Source: an uncultured Alphaproteobacteria bacterium
GTDB taxonomy: Bacteria > Pseudomonadota > Alphaproteobacteria > Geminicoccales > Geminicoccaceae
Direction: 5' to 3'
Assembly (NCBI GenBank): GCA_902826935.1
Contig: CADEGR010000006.1
Location: 11,621-48,470 of the forward strand
Length of the DNA stretch: 36,850 nt
The notes under the pieces were generated by a model, which saw only the letters and a program-made list of their open reading frames with translations, was not told where the DNA came from and did no database searches. Of this stretch, positions 1-8,966 are shown in pieces. Numbering within the stretch: the stretch's first letter is position 1; each line of letters begins with the position of its first letter. A program made the position numbers and the translations under genes.

Positions 1-1202
1 GAGAAGCGCTCGAGGGTGAAGGGCGCGTTGATCGGATGGGGCAGGCCGGTGGCCACGGTATGGGCGAAGACATGGCCGGAGCCCGGCGTCGCCTTGAAGC
101 CGCCGGTGCCCCAGCCGCAATTGATGAACAGGTTCTCGATCGGCGTGGTGCCGATGATCGGGCTGCGATCGGGCGTGACGTCGACGATGCCGCCCCATTG
201 GCGCAGCATGCGCATGCGCGAGAAGCACGGGAACAGCTCGACGATCGCCTGCAGGGTGTGCTCGATGATGTGAAAGCTGCCGCGCTGGCTGTAGGAGGTG
301 AATTGATCGGTGCCGGCGCCGATGACCAGCTCGCCCTTGTCCGACTGGCTGATATAGCCATGCACGGCATTCGACATGATCACGCCGTTGACGCACGGCT
401 TGACCGGCTCCGAGACCAGAGCCTGGAGCGGGAAGCTCTCGATCGGCAGGCGAATGCCGGCCATGGCCGCCAGCACGCTGGAATGGCCGGCCGCGACCAC
501 GGCCAGCTTCTTGCAGCGGATCGTGCCGCGGCTGGTGGTGACCGCCTCGACCTTGCCGGCCTGGGTCTGGATGCCGACCACCTCGCAGTTCTGGATGATG
601 TCGACGCCCCTGGCATCCGCGGCGCGGGCATAGCCCCAGGCAACCGCATCATGCCGGGCGGTGCCGCCGCGCCGCTGCAACGAGGCACCCATGATCGGGA
701 AGCGGGCATCGGGCCCGACATTCAGATGGGGCTCCTGGGCCTGGACCTGCTCAGGAGTCAGGAACTCGCTGTCGATGCCGTTCAGCCGGTTGGCATGCAG
801 CCGACGCTTGACCTCATGCAGATCGTGCACGGTGTGGGCGAGATGCATGACGCCGCGCTGGCTGAACATGACATTGTAGTTCAGCTCCTGGCTCAGCCCT
901 TCCCAGAGCTTGACCGCATGGTCATAGAGCCGGGCGCTCTCGTCCCACAGATAGTTGGAGCGGATGATGGTGGTGTTGCGGCCGGTATTGCCGCCGCCCA
1001 GCCAGCCTTTCTCGAGCACGGCGACATTGGTGATGCCGTGATCCTTGGCCAGGTAATAGGCGGTCGCCAAGCCATGGCCGCCACCGCCCACGATGACCAC
1101 GTCATAGGCCGGCCGCGGCTCCGGGCTGCGCCAGACCTGCTGCCAGTCCCGCTGGCCGGACCAGGCGTTGCGGGCAAGTGCCAAGATCGAGTAGCGGCGC
1201 AT
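1..1202 (-). CDS. soxB: Sarcosine oxidase, beta subunit (3' end cut by window)
   Basis: This is the FAD/FMN-carrying beta subunit of heterotetrameric sarcosine oxidase, which demethylates sarcosine to glycine and passes the one-carbon unit to tetrahydrofolate. Translation from ATG 1202 gives [14 protein letters not shown], the usual start of the family. A Rossmann FAD motif ([16 protein letters not shown], about residues 36-50) is followed by [26 protein letters not shown] holds the His (about 184) that in this family binds FMN covalently. The visible end reads [13 protein letters not shown] then FTLERF, so only about 15 residues of a ~415-residue protein are missing. An in-frame ATG at 1226 would add eight residues but has no better ribosome site. 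soxD, soxA and soxG would be expected beyond the left edge. The divergent regulator at 1413 fits control by glycine betaine/dimethylglycine/sarcosine. Confidence 0.93.
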   Translation of the reverse strand, partial: MRRYSILALARNAWSGQRDWQQVWRSPEPRPAYDVVIVGGGGHGLATAYYLAKDHGITNVAVLEKGWLGGGNTGRNTTIIRSNYLWDESARLYDHAVKLWEGLSQELNYNVMFSQRGVMHLAHTVHDLHEVKRRLHANRLNGIDSEFLTPEQVQAQEPHLNVGPDARFPIMGASLQRRGGTARHDAVAWGYARAADARGVDIIQNCEVVGIQTQAGKVEAVTTSRGTIRCKKLAVVAAGHSSVLAAMAGIRLPIESFPLQALVSEPVKPCVNGVIMSNAVHGYISQSDKGELVIGAGTDQFTSYSQRGSFHIIEHTLQAIVELFPCFSRMRMLRQWGGIVDVTPDRSPIIGTTPIENLFINCGWGTGGFKATPGSGHVFAHTVATGLPHPINAPFTLERF

Positions 1203-1412
1203 CTGGGCTGATCTCGCTTGGGGCATGGGCGGGTCCGGATCGGCGCCCATCCTGGCAAAGTCGCGCCGGGCTGACAATCGCCGGCCAGCCGATCTAAGCC
1301 CAAGCCGCGGCCGCCGGGCTTGGCGGATGCGACCTGCCAGCGCTTATGCGCGACATGACGCGTCCGGCGGTGCCGCTGGCCGATATTGACAAGCGGCTGG
1401 CGCCATAGCGAC

Positions 1413-2450
1413 ATGGATGGAGCAACCAGAGTGGTCGCAGGGATGGCGGATCGCCGCGCGGCGCAGCTCGATCGGACCCTGGCCGAAGCGCCTCGGCGGT
1501 TCGTGTTCCTCCTGATCCCGAACTTCTCGATGAACGCCTTCGCCATGGCGCTCGAGCCGATCCGGATCGCCAACCGCCTGGCCGGCCGCGAGCTCTATCG
1601 CTGGCAGGTGGTGTCCAAGGCGGGCGGTCCGGTGCGCGGCAGCAATGGCGTGATGGTCCTGACCGACCAGAGCATCGAGGACATCAAGCTGTCGCCGGGC
1701 GGCACCAATCCGACCATCCTGCTCTGCGCCGGCCTGGGCTCGGAACATTACGAGGATCGCGAGCTGTTCGGCTGGCTGCGCCGAGCCGATCGGGCCGGGG
1801 CCGCTCTGGGGGCTCTATGCACCGGCGCCCATGTCCTGGCGCGCGCCGGCCTGCTGGACGGCCATCGCTGCACGATCCACTGGGAAAATCTGCCGGGCTT
1901 CAAGGAGGCCTTTCCCGAGATCGCGGTCAGCGCCGATCTGTTCGAGGTCGATCGCAACCGCATGACCTGCTCGGGCGGCACGGCCTCGCTCGATCTGATG
2001 CTGCATGTGATCGGCGCGGAGCATGGCCAGGAGCTGGCGACCCGGGTGTCGGAGCAATGCATCGTCGATCGGATCCGGGGCGCGCATGACCAGCAGCGCA
2101 TGGCCCATCCGGTCCGCCTGGGCGTCCACAATCCCAAGCTGATCTGCGCCATCCAGCTGATGGAGGGCCACATCGAGGAGCCGCTCAACCAGGAGGTCCT
2201 GGCACTCCGGGTCGGCCTGTCGCGCCGTCAGCTGGAACGGCTGTTCCGCAAGCATCTCGGCCGCACGCCCGCGCAATATTACCTGGAGCTGCGCCTGGAG
2301 CGGGCCCGCCACCTGCTGTTCCAGACCAGCCTGCCGGTCATGAACGTGGCGTTCGCCTGCGGCTTCGTCTCGGCCTCGCATTTCGCGACCTGCTATCGCC
2401 AGCAATATGGCCGGACGCCGCGGGCCGAGCGCGAGGTGGCCGCCTCCTGA
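1413..2450 (+). CDS. GlxA-family AraC-type regulator, GbdR/SouR-like
   Basis: Transcriptional activator of the GlxA family: a DJ-1/PfpI-like N-terminal domain (about residues 28-200, with GALCTGAHVLARAGLLDG and the family Cys near 136) joined to a C-terminal AraC helix-turn-helix pair (about 240-340, LSRRQLERLFRKHLGRTP and VAFACGFVSASHFATCYRQQYGRTP). The start FVFLLIPNFSMNAFAMALEPI followed by RIANRLAGRELYRW resembles GbdR-type regulators of glycine betaine and sarcosine catabolism, and the gene diverges from soxB across about 210 bp. I infer it activates the sarcosine oxidase operon. The start is uncertain: ATG 1413 is used here; TTG 1386 and ATG 1443 are in frame, and none has a strong ribosome site. 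TTGACA at 1386-1391 could be a -35 element, which would favour ATG 1443. Confidence 0.85.
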   Translation: MDGATRVVAGMADRRAAQLDRTLAEAPRRFVFLLIPNFSMNAFAMALEPIRIANRLAGRELYRWQVVSKAGGPVRGSNGVMVLTDQSIEDIKLSPGGTNPTILLCAGLGSEHYEDRELFGWLRRADRAGAALGALCTGAHVLARAGLLDGHRCTIHWENLPGFKEAFPEIAVSADLFEVDRNRMTCSGGTASLDLMLHVIGAEHGQELATRVSEQCIVDRIRGAHDQQRMAHPVRLGVHNPKLICAIQLMEGHIEEPLNQEVLALRVGLSRRQLERLFRKHLGRTPAQYYLELRLERARHLLFQTSLPVMNVAFACGFVSASHFATCYRQQYGRTPRAEREVAAS

Positions 2451-2475
2451 GCCGAACCGGCAGCGCGGGACCGGG

Positions 2476-3201
2476 CTATTCGGCGGCGGCGACGGTCGCG
2501 GCCGGCGCCAGCAGCCGATGATCCAGGAACCAGCCGAGCCAGCGGTCGCTCGCGGCGGCGTGGCGATCGTAGCCCGCCAGCTGCTCGGCATGGGCCTGGG
2601 CACCCGGCAGGCTCAGCTTGGGCGCACCTTTCTCGGAGCTGCACCAGCGATCGACCATCTCCCGGGTCATCTCGGGATGGAACTCGATGCCCCAGACCTG
2701 CTGGCCGTAGCGGAAGGCCTGGCCGGCGAAGGCGTCGTTGGCGGCCAGATGGACGGCGCCGGGCGGGATCTCGAAGGTTTCCGAATGCCACTGGTAGAAC
2801 ATGGTCGGCTGGCGCAGGAAGTCGGCGCCGGCCGCGGTCGGCTGGATCTCGCTGTAGCCGATCTCGACCAGTCCGGCCGGGTGGCAGGAGACGCGAGCAC
2901 CCAGCACCTTGGCGATCGCCTGGGCGCCCAGGCAGATGCCAAGCAGCGGACAGCCGCTCGGCACGGCGGTCCGCTCCAGCCAGTCCAGCTCCGCCTTGAT
3001 GCCCGGCAGATGATCGTCATTGGCGCTCATCGGCCCGCCGAACATGACCGCCGCCCGATAGCCGCCCAGATCGGCCGGCAGCGGATCGCCGAGATTGGGG
3101 CAGCGCCGGTCCAGGACCAGGCCGCGCGCCTCGAGCATGGCGCCGACCTTGCCCGGCGTCGAATGCTCCTGATGGACGATGATCAGAACCTGATCCGGCA
3201 T
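2476..3201 (-). CDS. Class I glutamine amidotransferase (GMP-synthase-like)
   Basis: Stand-alone glutaminase domain of the class I (triad) type, 241 residues. The nucleophile elbow is LLGICLGAQ with Cys at about 90, and the His-Glu pair sits in WGIEFHPEM (about H175, E177), so the triad is intact. MFGGPMSANDD near residue 53 is the oxyanion-side loop of the family. Relatives are annotated as GMP synthase-like amidotransferases and most have no known partner; the synthase half is not in this window. ATG 3201 is chosen because GGAT lies about seven bases upstream; a TTG at 3213 would add four residues. It is convergent with the GlxA regulator (25 bp apart), so a functional link to sarcosine use is not shown. 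Confidence 0.85.
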   Translation of the reverse strand: MPDQVLIIVHQEHSTPGKVGAMLEARGLVLDRRCPNLGDPLPADLGGYRAAVMFGGPMSANDDHLPGIKAELDWLERTAVPSGCPLLGICLGAQAIAKVLGARVSCHPAGLVEIGYSEIQPTAAGADFLRQPTMFYQWHSETFEIPPGAVHLAANDAFAGQAFRYGQQVWGIEFHPEMTREMVDRWCSSEKGAPKLSLPGAQAHAEQLAGYDRHAAASDRWLGWFLDHRLLAPAATVAAAE

Positions 3202-3277
3202 GTCACGATCCAACCCCTATGGCCGCTGGCCAAGCGATGCAAGCGCCACGCCAGGCCAGCGGCCGCCGGGACTTTCG

Positions 3278-4267
3278 CTAGACGTCCAAGCCCTCGAACA
3301 AAGCGGTCGAGATGTAGCGCTCGGCGAAGGACGGGATGATCACCACGATCAGCTTGCCGGCCATCTCCGGCCGCTTGGCGACCTCCAGGCCGGCCAACAC
3401 CGCGGCGCCCGAGGAGATGCCGCCCGGAATGCCCTCGGTGCGGGCCAGCTCGCGGGCCATGGCGAGCGCATCGGGGGGGGCCACCTGCACGATCTCGTCG
3501 ATCTGCTCGCGATCCAGGATCTCCGGCACGAAGCCGGCGCCGATGCCCTGGATCGGATGGGGGCCTGCCTGGCCGCCGGACAGGACCGGGCTCGCGGTCG
3601 GCTCGACCGCGACCATCTTGAGCTCCGGCCGGCGCGGCCGGAGCGCTTGGCCGCAGCCGGTCAGCGTGCCGCCGGTGCCGACGCCGGAAATGATCACGTC
3701 GACCTTGCCCTCGGTGTCGACCCAGATCTCCTCGGCCGTGGTGCGTCGGTGGATCGCCGGGTTGGCCGGGTTCGAGAACTGGCCGGGCATGATGGCGCCC
3801 GGCGTGCTCGCCAGCAGCTCCTCAGCCTTGGCGATCGCGCCCTTCATGCCCTGCTCGCGCGGCGTCAGCACCAGCTCGGCGCCCAGCAGGCGCAGGAGCT
3901 TGCGGCGCTCGATCGACATCGATTCCGGCATGGTCAGGATCAGCCGGTAGCCCCGCGCCGCGGCCACGAAGGCCAGCGCGATGCCGGTATTGCCCGAGGT
4001 CGGCTCGATCAGGACGGCATCCGGGCCGAGCTTGCCCTCGGCTTCCAGCGCCTCGATCATGCTGACCCCGATCCGGTCCTTGACGCTCGCGATCGGGTTG
4101 AAGAACTCCAGCTTGAGCACGAGGTCGGCCCGCGCGCCATGCTGCTTGGCGAGCTTGGGGATGCGCACCAAGGGCGTGTTGCCGATGGTCTCGGTGATGC
4201 TGTCGTAGATCCGCCCGCGGCCTGGCTTGTCGAGCACCAGCCGTCCATGCTCCGCCTGCTCGTTCAC
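3278..4267 (-). CDS. cysK: Cysteine synthase A (O-acetylserine sulfhydrylase)
   Basis: PLP enzyme that makes L-cysteine from O-acetylserine and sulfide in the cytosol. The Schiff-base lysine is in [11 protein letters not shown] (K63). [12 protein letters not shown] (about 89-100) is the substrate loop, [10 protein letters not shown] (about 195-204) binds the PLP phosphate and [11 protein letters not shown] lies near the end. Its 329 residues are normal for CysK/CysM. The start is GTG 4267 with a clear AGGAG (4274-4278) upstream. An eight-G run at 3473-3480 encodes two prolines in [10 protein letters not shown], where relatives usually have acidic or polar residues, so this spot deserves a read check. 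CysK and CysM are hard to separate by eye; the features favour CysK. It stands alone, with no sulfur-assimilation genes beside it. Confidence 0.92.
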   Translation of the reverse strand: MNEQAEHGRLVLDKPGRGRIYDSITETIGNTPLVRIPKLAKQHGARADLVLKLEFFNPIASVKDRIGVSMIEALEAEGKLGPDAVLIEPTSGNTGIALAFVAAARGYRLILTMPESMSIERRKLLRLLGAELVLTPREQGMKGAIAKAEELLASTPGAIMPGQFSNPANPAIHRRTTAEEIWVDTEGKVDVIISGVGTGGTLTGCGQALRPRRPELKMVAVEPTASPVLSGGQAGPHPIQGIGAGFVPEILDREQIDEIVQVAPPDALAMARELARTEGIPGGISSGAAVLAGLEVAKRPEMAGKLIVVIIPSFAERYISTALFEGLDV

Positions 4268-4345
4268 TGCTGTCTCCTCGCGCTCATGCGATATGCTTGG
4301 CTGCGCCTAAATTGGCGCCCTCCGGCAGCGCTCGCAAGGGGCGGC

Positions 4346-5611
4346 TCAAGGTAGCGGCTCTGCGGCCATGGCGGCGGGCCCGGGCTCGAGCTCGGCCGGC
4401 AGATCGGCCAAGGTGTAGATCGATTGCGCCCGGCGGACCCCGCGCAGGGCAAATCGCCCGATCGAGACCAGGGCTTCGGGGCGCGTCGCCGCCGCGGCGA
4501 AGCGCTCGGACATCAGCAGGTTGCGGTCATATTGGCCGCACAGCGCCTCGATCCGGGCGGCCTCGTTGACGGCTGGCCCGACCACGGTGAAGTCCAGCCG
4601 CTCGGTGCTGCCGACATTGCCCCAGTAGACCTCGCCCAGATGCAAAGCGACATCCAGGAGCATCGTCGTCCGCCCGGCCGCCCGGCGTTCCAGATTGACG
4701 CGCCGGACGCCGGCCAGGGCGTCGCTCGCGGCCTCGATCGCCAGGGCGCAGACCTCGGCCGGCGGCCGGCCGTCGAGCGGGAACGTCGCGAGCAGCCCGT
4801 CGCCCAGGAACTTCAGGATCTGGCCGCTGCGCTCGGTGATCGCGGGCACCAGGCAGTCATAATATTGGTTGAGCGCCTCGACCAGATCGCCATGGGGGAT
4901 GCGATCGGCCATGGCCGTGAAGCCGCGCAGGTCGGCATAGAGGATGACCGCCTTGATCACGTCGAGCATGCCGCGCCGGATCTTGCCGTTCAGGATGCGC
5001 TGACCGGCTTCCGGGCCGACATAGGTGTCCAGGAGGTTGACCGCGGTGTCGTGGTTGAGCCGGGTCTGGAGCGCCAGCGCCAGGCGCGGCATCAGCCGGC
5101 GCAGGACCTTGAGATGGCGCGGGCTGAAGCCATCGGGGTGGGCGGTCGTCCAGGACGCGATGACGCCGGTCTCCTGACCGCGCTGGCCATCCTCGCCGAA
5201 CCAGATCCGCTGGGCCAGGTAGTCGCTGGCCCCCTGCTGGCGGAACTCCTCGAGCAGCGGGAACTCGATCGGCGTGTCGCCGGCCAGCTCGACCCGGAGC
5301 TCGTCGACGCCAAGGTCGATCATGCGCTTGAAGGGGCTCTGCAGATAGGCGTCGGTCGGCGCCAGGCGGTGCACGTAGACATCGGTCCGGATGCCTTCCT
5401 CCGGCCGCCAGGCGCAGCCCAGCCCGGCGATCCGCGGATGCAGGGTCTGGGCGCTGATGTAGCTGCGCCAGACCGGCACGCCGATCGCCACCAGGCGTTC
5501 GCAGACGCCTTCGAGCAGCGCGCCCAGACCGGTGCGCAGCAGCCCCTGCTCGACGATCCAGTCGGTGATCTCGGCGACATCGGCCTGTGGGGTCGGATTG
5601 GGCACCGGCAA
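4346..5611 (-). CDS. Class III adenylate/guanylate cyclase domain protein
   Basis: Predicted soluble nucleotidyl cyclase, 421 residues. The C-terminal catalytic domain (about 215-400) carries both metal-binding aspartates, D227 in ILYADLRGFTAMAD and D271 in KFLGDGLLATFP. K267 and D340 (RLDFTVVGPAVNEAARIE) occupy the base-recognition positions typical of adenylate cyclases, and N349/R353 the transition-state positions, so an active cAMP-forming enzyme is likely. The first ~185 residues form a domain I cannot name; no membrane segment, GAF or PAS signature is obvious, though a sensory role is probable from its position. The open frame has no ATG near its start: TTG 5611 or GTG 5605 are the likely starts, both with poor ribosome sites. 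No effector gene lies beside it. Confidence 0.85.
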   Translation of the reverse strand: MPVPNPTPQADVAEITDWIVEQGLLRTGLGALLEGVCERLVAIGVPVWRSYISAQTLHPRIAGLGCAWRPEEGIRTDVYVHRLAPTDAYLQSPFKRMIDLGVDELRVELAGDTPIEFPLLEEFRQQGASDYLAQRIWFGEDGQRGQETGVIASWTTAHPDGFSPRHLKVLRRLMPRLALALQTRLNHDTAVNLLDTYVGPEAGQRILNGKIRRGMLDVIKAVILYADLRGFTAMADRIPHGDLVEALNQYYDCLVPAITERSGQILKFLGDGLLATFPLDGRPPAEVCALAIEAASDALAGVRRVNLERRAAGRTTMLLDVALHLGEVYWGNVGSTERLDFTVVGPAVNEAARIEALCGQYDRNLLMSERFAAAATRPEALVSIGRFALRGVRRAQSIYTLADLPAELEPGPAAMAAEPLP

Positions 5612-5861
5612 CAGCTTTCGGCAGTGGCCCCAAGGGCCGGAACAAGGCGAGCGCGTGGTTGTTAGATAAGCTTGCCGGGCTGGCGCCTCAATGGCCGACA
5701 GCGGCAGCGACGCGCGCCCGCCAATTTGCCCTTAAAGCTGCGTAGCGACCGAAGTCATACAATTTTTGCGACTTTTTCGCGAACCGCCGAAAAGCTTTGT
5801 GCTATGGTCCTGCGGGGACCGAACCGGCGATGCCCACCACGAACGCGGCACGGGAAACGCC

Positions 5862-6575
5862 ATGCAGCTCGCCAAGTTCGCTGCTTTGACGTTCGATTGC
5901 TATGGCACGCTGATCGACTGGGAAAGCGGGGTGGTGAACGCCCTGCTGCCGTGGCTGACCGACGCCGGCGTGGCCGCCAACCGCAGCGAGATCATCAAGG
6001 TCTTTCGCGCGATGCAGGCGGCCCAGCAGGCGGCGACCCCGACCATGCTCTATTCCGAGCTTCTGGTGCAGGTGCACAGCTCGATCGCCGATTATTTCCA
6101 CGTGCCGGCCAATCCGCTCGCGGCGCGTGCCTTTGGCGGCTCGATCCGGCATTGGCCGCCGTTCAGCGATGCCCCGGGCGCGCTCGCCTATCTCAAGGAG
6201 CATTTCCGGCTGATCATCCTGTCCAACGTCGATCGGGACTCCTTCGGCCACAGCAACAAGGCCCTCGGCGTGCGCTTCGATCAGGTCCTGACCGCCGAGG
6301 AAATCGGCAGCTACAAGCCGGATCCGCGCAATTTCGACCGGCTGGTGGCGACCGTCGAGGCCATGGGCGTGCGGCGGGAGCGGGTCCTGCATGTCGCCGA
6401 ATCCACCGAGCGCGACCTCCAGCCGGCCAAGCGCCATGGCTTGGCGACCTGCCTGATCGCCCGGGCGCGCGCCCGGCCGCTCACGCCCACCGGCCAGGAG
6501 CTGCGGCCGGACTTTCGCTTCGACAGCCTGGGGCAGCTCGCCGACGCCCATTGGGCCGAGATCGGGCCAACCTGA
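5862..6575 (+). CDS. HAD hydrolase, haloacid dehalogenase type II family
   Basis: Haloacid-dehalogenase superfamily hydrolase, 237 residues, nearest to the type II L-2-haloacid dehalogenases. The nucleophile aspartate is D12 in LTFDCYGTLIDWE, motif II is LIILSNVDRDSF, motif III K152 lies in GSYKPDPRNF and motif IV is HVAESTERDL. These can be read as either 2-haloacid dehalogenase or phosphatase; the DxYGTL form and the size favour the dehalogenase branch, but substrate is unknown. ATG 5862 is chosen because it immediately precedes the conserved fold and has GGGA about seven bases upstream. The upstream 250 bp, shared with the cyclase gene, includes an A/T-rich patch near 5755-5800. It is convergent with the TadG-like gene. 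Confidence 0.85.
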   Translation: MQLAKFAALTFDCYGTLIDWESGVVNALLPWLTDAGVAANRSEIIKVFRAMQAAQQAATPTMLYSELLVQVHSSIADYFHVPANPLAARAFGGSIRHWPPFSDAPGALAYLKEHFRLIILSNVDRDSFGHSNKALGVRFDQVLTAEEIGSYKPDPRNFDRLVATVEAMGVRRERVLHVAESTERDLQPAKRHGLATCLIARARARPLTPTGQELRPDFRFDSLGQLADAHWAEIGPT

Positions 6576-6599
6576 AGCCGGCGGCGCCGGCCGCGATCG

Positions 6600-6625
6600 T
6601 CTGGCGCAGGGGTCGCGCCGCCAGA
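6600..6625. terminator. Hairpin between convergent HAD and TadG-like genes
   Basis: Inverted repeat TCTGGCG (6600-6606) and CGCCAGA (6619-6625) in the 60 bp between two convergent genes. It has no T-run, so a terminator role is inferred from position only. Confidence 0.35.
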
Positions 6626-6635
6626 GGTCAGACGC

Positions 6636-8048
6636 CTAGCGGGCCAAGCGGAGCGCCGATAGCCGGCCGCCGATCTGGCGGAAGGCCGCTTGCAGCTGCT
6701 CGCCGGTCGGCGAGTTGAAGAAGTGGGCGGCGGAGGAGGCGCAGTTGCGGTAGAGCGTCTCGATGTCCTCGTCGTCGAGCGCGAACATGATCGTGTAGAT
6801 CTCGATGCCCGCCTCTTTCATGTCGGTGCAGATTGTGGCCAGGCGATCGTTGAGCTCCTCTTCGGCCTTGGATTCCTTTTTGGTGCCGAGCTGCTTGTCC
6901 TTGAGAAGGCCATAGGCGGTGTAGAGATTGGGCTCGATATCCGCCTGACCATCGGTCATGAACACCACCGCCTTGATCGAATCCTCATCATCGTAGTCCA
7001 GCGGCCGGTTGTTTGGGGTGGCGCCGCCCCAGAGGCTCCGCCAGCTTGGCGAGATGGCGCGCCAGCCCCAGACCAGGCCGACCGGTGGCACGGTGCCGCC
7101 GGAAGCGACCAGGTCATCGATGGCGTCTTCCAGCGTCTCACGCTGGTTGGTGAGCGACACGACCTGGTTCTGGATGCAATAGAGATTGGGCCCCCTGTTG
7201 TTGGAAACCGGCGGCCAATCGTTGTCGTCCTCGTCCGACGGCCAGAGATAGGCACGGAATGGTTGGTCGGCAGGGGGCGTGTCGTCCTGGTCATAGGGCG
7301 CGGCGCGGGCCTGAACGCAGCCATCCCAGGTGTCGGGCGCGAAGTTCGCAGCGCTGTAGCCGGTCAGCCAGTTCGTCCGGCTGCTGCCGACATTCACGGC
7401 GGTGGTGAACGGCACGATCGAAATCCACAAATCGTCGAGCGTCTCGTCATCGCCGAACAGGATGTCGACCAGGCTCGTGGCCGCGGTCTTCAAGGAGGTG
7501 ATCTTGACCGCGTTGTTGGCGTCCCGCCACAGCATGGAGCCGGTGGTATCCAGCACCATGGCCAGCTCCAGGCCCTTGTGGGCGGAGGCGGCGACCGAGC
7601 TTGCGCTCACCTCGACGGTGTCGATGCCCAGGACCCGCATGAACGTGGTCGGGATCTCGGCCTGCGCCCGGACCTCGAACTCGCCGGTATCCTCATGCGG
7701 CGTCACCGTGAACTGCTCGAGCTCGCCGCCCAGATAGTCGCTGGCATAGTTGGCGTCGAAGTACATGCGGGCGTCGGCGCTGGCCTGCGCCTGCGCCATG
7801 CTGAAGCCATGGCCGCCGGCGAGCGAGGCGGCATCGACCGCCGCCTGCAGCCGGCTCTTGGCCATGTAGGCGCGGCCGCCATCGACCGCGAGGCCGACCA
7901 TCGCGAACAGCGGAATGACCGCGAGGCCGAACACCATCGCGACGCCGCCCCGCGGAGAGCGCAGCAGCGCCCGTGCCCGGCACCCGATGCGGGCGCCAAG
8001 GCGCCGCCCGAATTCCAAGGCCAGCCAGCCACGCTCTTTGACCATCAT
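6636..8048 (-). CDS. TadG-like pilus assembly protein with vWA domain
   Basis: Membrane-anchored protein of the TadE/TadG family, 470 residues. After a basic N-terminus a single hydrophobic segment (about 36-56, GGVAMVFGLAVIPLFAMVGL) leads into VDGGRAYMAKSRLQAAVDAAS, the signature of TadE/G N-termini. A von Willebrand A domain follows: ELAMVLDTTGSM (D167) is a MIDAS-type motif and KAVVFMTDGQAD a second conserved strand. TadG proteins help assemble Flp/Tad adhesive pili. No other tad/cpa gene is in the window, so it is an orphan here. ATG 8048 is chosen for its GGAG ribosome site five bases upstream; ATG 8078 would add ten residues. A CtrA-type site lies at 8112-8126. Confidence 0.85.
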   Translation of the reverse strand: MMVKERGWLALEFGRRLGARIGCRARALLRSPRGGVAMVFGLAVIPLFAMVGLAVDGGRAYMAKSRLQAAVDAASLAGGHGFSMAQAQASADARMYFDANYASDYLGGELEQFTVTPHEDTGEFEVRAQAEIPTTFMRVLGIDTVEVSASSVAASAHKGLELAMVLDTTGSMLWRDANNAVKITSLKTAATSLVDILFGDDETLDDLWISIVPFTTAVNVGSSRTNWLTGYSAANFAPDTWDGCVQARAAPYDQDDTPPADQPFRAYLWPSDEDDNDWPPVSNNRGPNLYCIQNQVVSLTNQRETLEDAIDDLVASGGTVPPVGLVWGWRAISPSWRSLWGGATPNNRPLDYDDEDSIKAVVFMTDGQADIEPNLYTAYGLLKDKQLGTKKESKAEEELNDRLATICTDMKEAGIEIYTIMFALDDEDIETLYRNCASSAAHFFNSPTGEQLQAAFRQIGGRLSALRLAR

Positions 8049-8111
8049 CCACACTCCGCCTGACACGGGGCGCCGCATGCCGCCCGCGTCGGTGAGGATG
8101 GGCCAAAGGGA

Positions 8112-8126
8112 TTAAGGGGTGGTTAA
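8112..8126 (-). promoter_or_regulatory. Putative CtrA-binding site (TTAA-N7-TTAA)
   Basis: On the minus strand this reads TTAACCACCCCTTAA: two TTAA half-sites exactly seven bases apart, the full consensus of the alphaproteobacterial cell-cycle regulator CtrA. It lies 64 bp upstream of the TadG-like start. TTAA is rare in DNA of this composition, which makes chance less likely. Pilus genes are known CtrA targets in several alphaproteobacteria; control here is inferred. Confidence 0.6.
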
Positions 8127-8157
8127 GGCGGCGCCAGGCCGCCAACCGGGCCGCCGG

Positions 8158-8823
8158 CTAGAGGATCTCGTGCTCCGCGAACACCTCGGCCAGCGAGCGG
8201 CCGGCCTGCAGGGCGGCGCGCACCTGGTCCTCGCGCTCCAGCTTGGTCAGCGCCAGGGCGATGGCTTGCGCCACGAGGTGCTGCGGCACGATCACGACGC
8301 CATCGGCATCGCCGAACACCAGATCGCCCGGATTGACCTTGACGCCGCCGCATTCGACCGGCACGTCGAGCGCCGCGATCTCGCCGCGGCCTTTGGAATC
8401 GAGCGGTCCGATGCCGCCATGGAACACCGGGAAGCCCTGCTCGCGGATCGCCTTCACGTCGCGCACCAGGCCATCGGTGACGCAGCCGACCGCGCCGCGG
8501 GCAAGGCTGGCGGTGGTCAAGAGCTCGCCCCAGGGCGCGATCCGACCGCTGTCGCCGCAGGCCAGAACCGCGACCTCGCCGGCTTGCAAATCGTCGATCA
8601 GCGCGATCTCGAGGGCGTAGGGATTGTGGTCGGGCGGCACATGGTAGACCTCGCGGTAGAGGCCGGTGCGCGCCTGGCCGCAGAGCACCAGGCGGTCGTC
8701 GAGCGGCCGGATCGCGGGCGGCAGCACCTGGTGGCGGTAGCCCAGCGTGTCCATGACATCGGACAGGACGGCGGCATGGAGGCGCTCGCGCGCGGTCGCA
8801 AGCGTGGCAGCGTCGATGGACAT
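8158..8823 (-). CDS. RraA-like protein / HMG aldolase family
   Basis: Member of the RraA/4-hydroxy-4-methyl-2-oxoglutarate aldolase family, 221 residues. The family core is clear: WGELLTTASLARGAVGCVTD, then GLVRDVKAIREQGFPVF with the metal-site Arg-Asp pair R121-D122, then CGGVKVNPGDLVFGDADGVV and VPQHL. Proteins with this Arg-Asp pair are usually metal-dependent class II pyruvate aldolases or oxaloacetate decarboxylases rather than RNase E inhibitors; the actual substrate is not deducible. ATG 8823 has an excellent GAGGGAGG ribosome site five bases upstream. It lies 143 bp downstream of the LarA-like gene on the same strand and may be co-expressed with it. Confidence 0.85.
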   Translation of the reverse strand: MSIDAATLATARERLHAAVLSDVMDTLGYRHQVLPPAIRPLDDRLVLCGQARTGLYREVYHVPPDHNPYALEIALIDDLQAGEVAVLACGDSGRIAPWGELLTTASLARGAVGCVTDGLVRDVKAIREQGFPVFHGGIGPLDSKGRGEIAALDVPVECGGVKVNPGDLVFGDADGVVIVPQHLVAQAIALALTKLEREDQVRAALQAGRSLAEVFAEHEIL

Positions 8824-8966
8824 TGGGGCCTCCCTCGGCTCGAGCCAGGCCGCGCGAGACGCACCCGCGCTTACCCAGGTGCCGTTCTTACGTCAGCCAC
8901 GGCCCGGTGAGAACGGCGAAGCGGCCTCGCCTGGCTGATTTCCGGCCAAGCTCAGCCGGCGCCGGC

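Noticed and set aside
1386-1414. Complete sigma70 promoter with TTGACA
   Set aside because: The -35 is perfect but no -10 is found at 16-18 bases, so no promoter was called.
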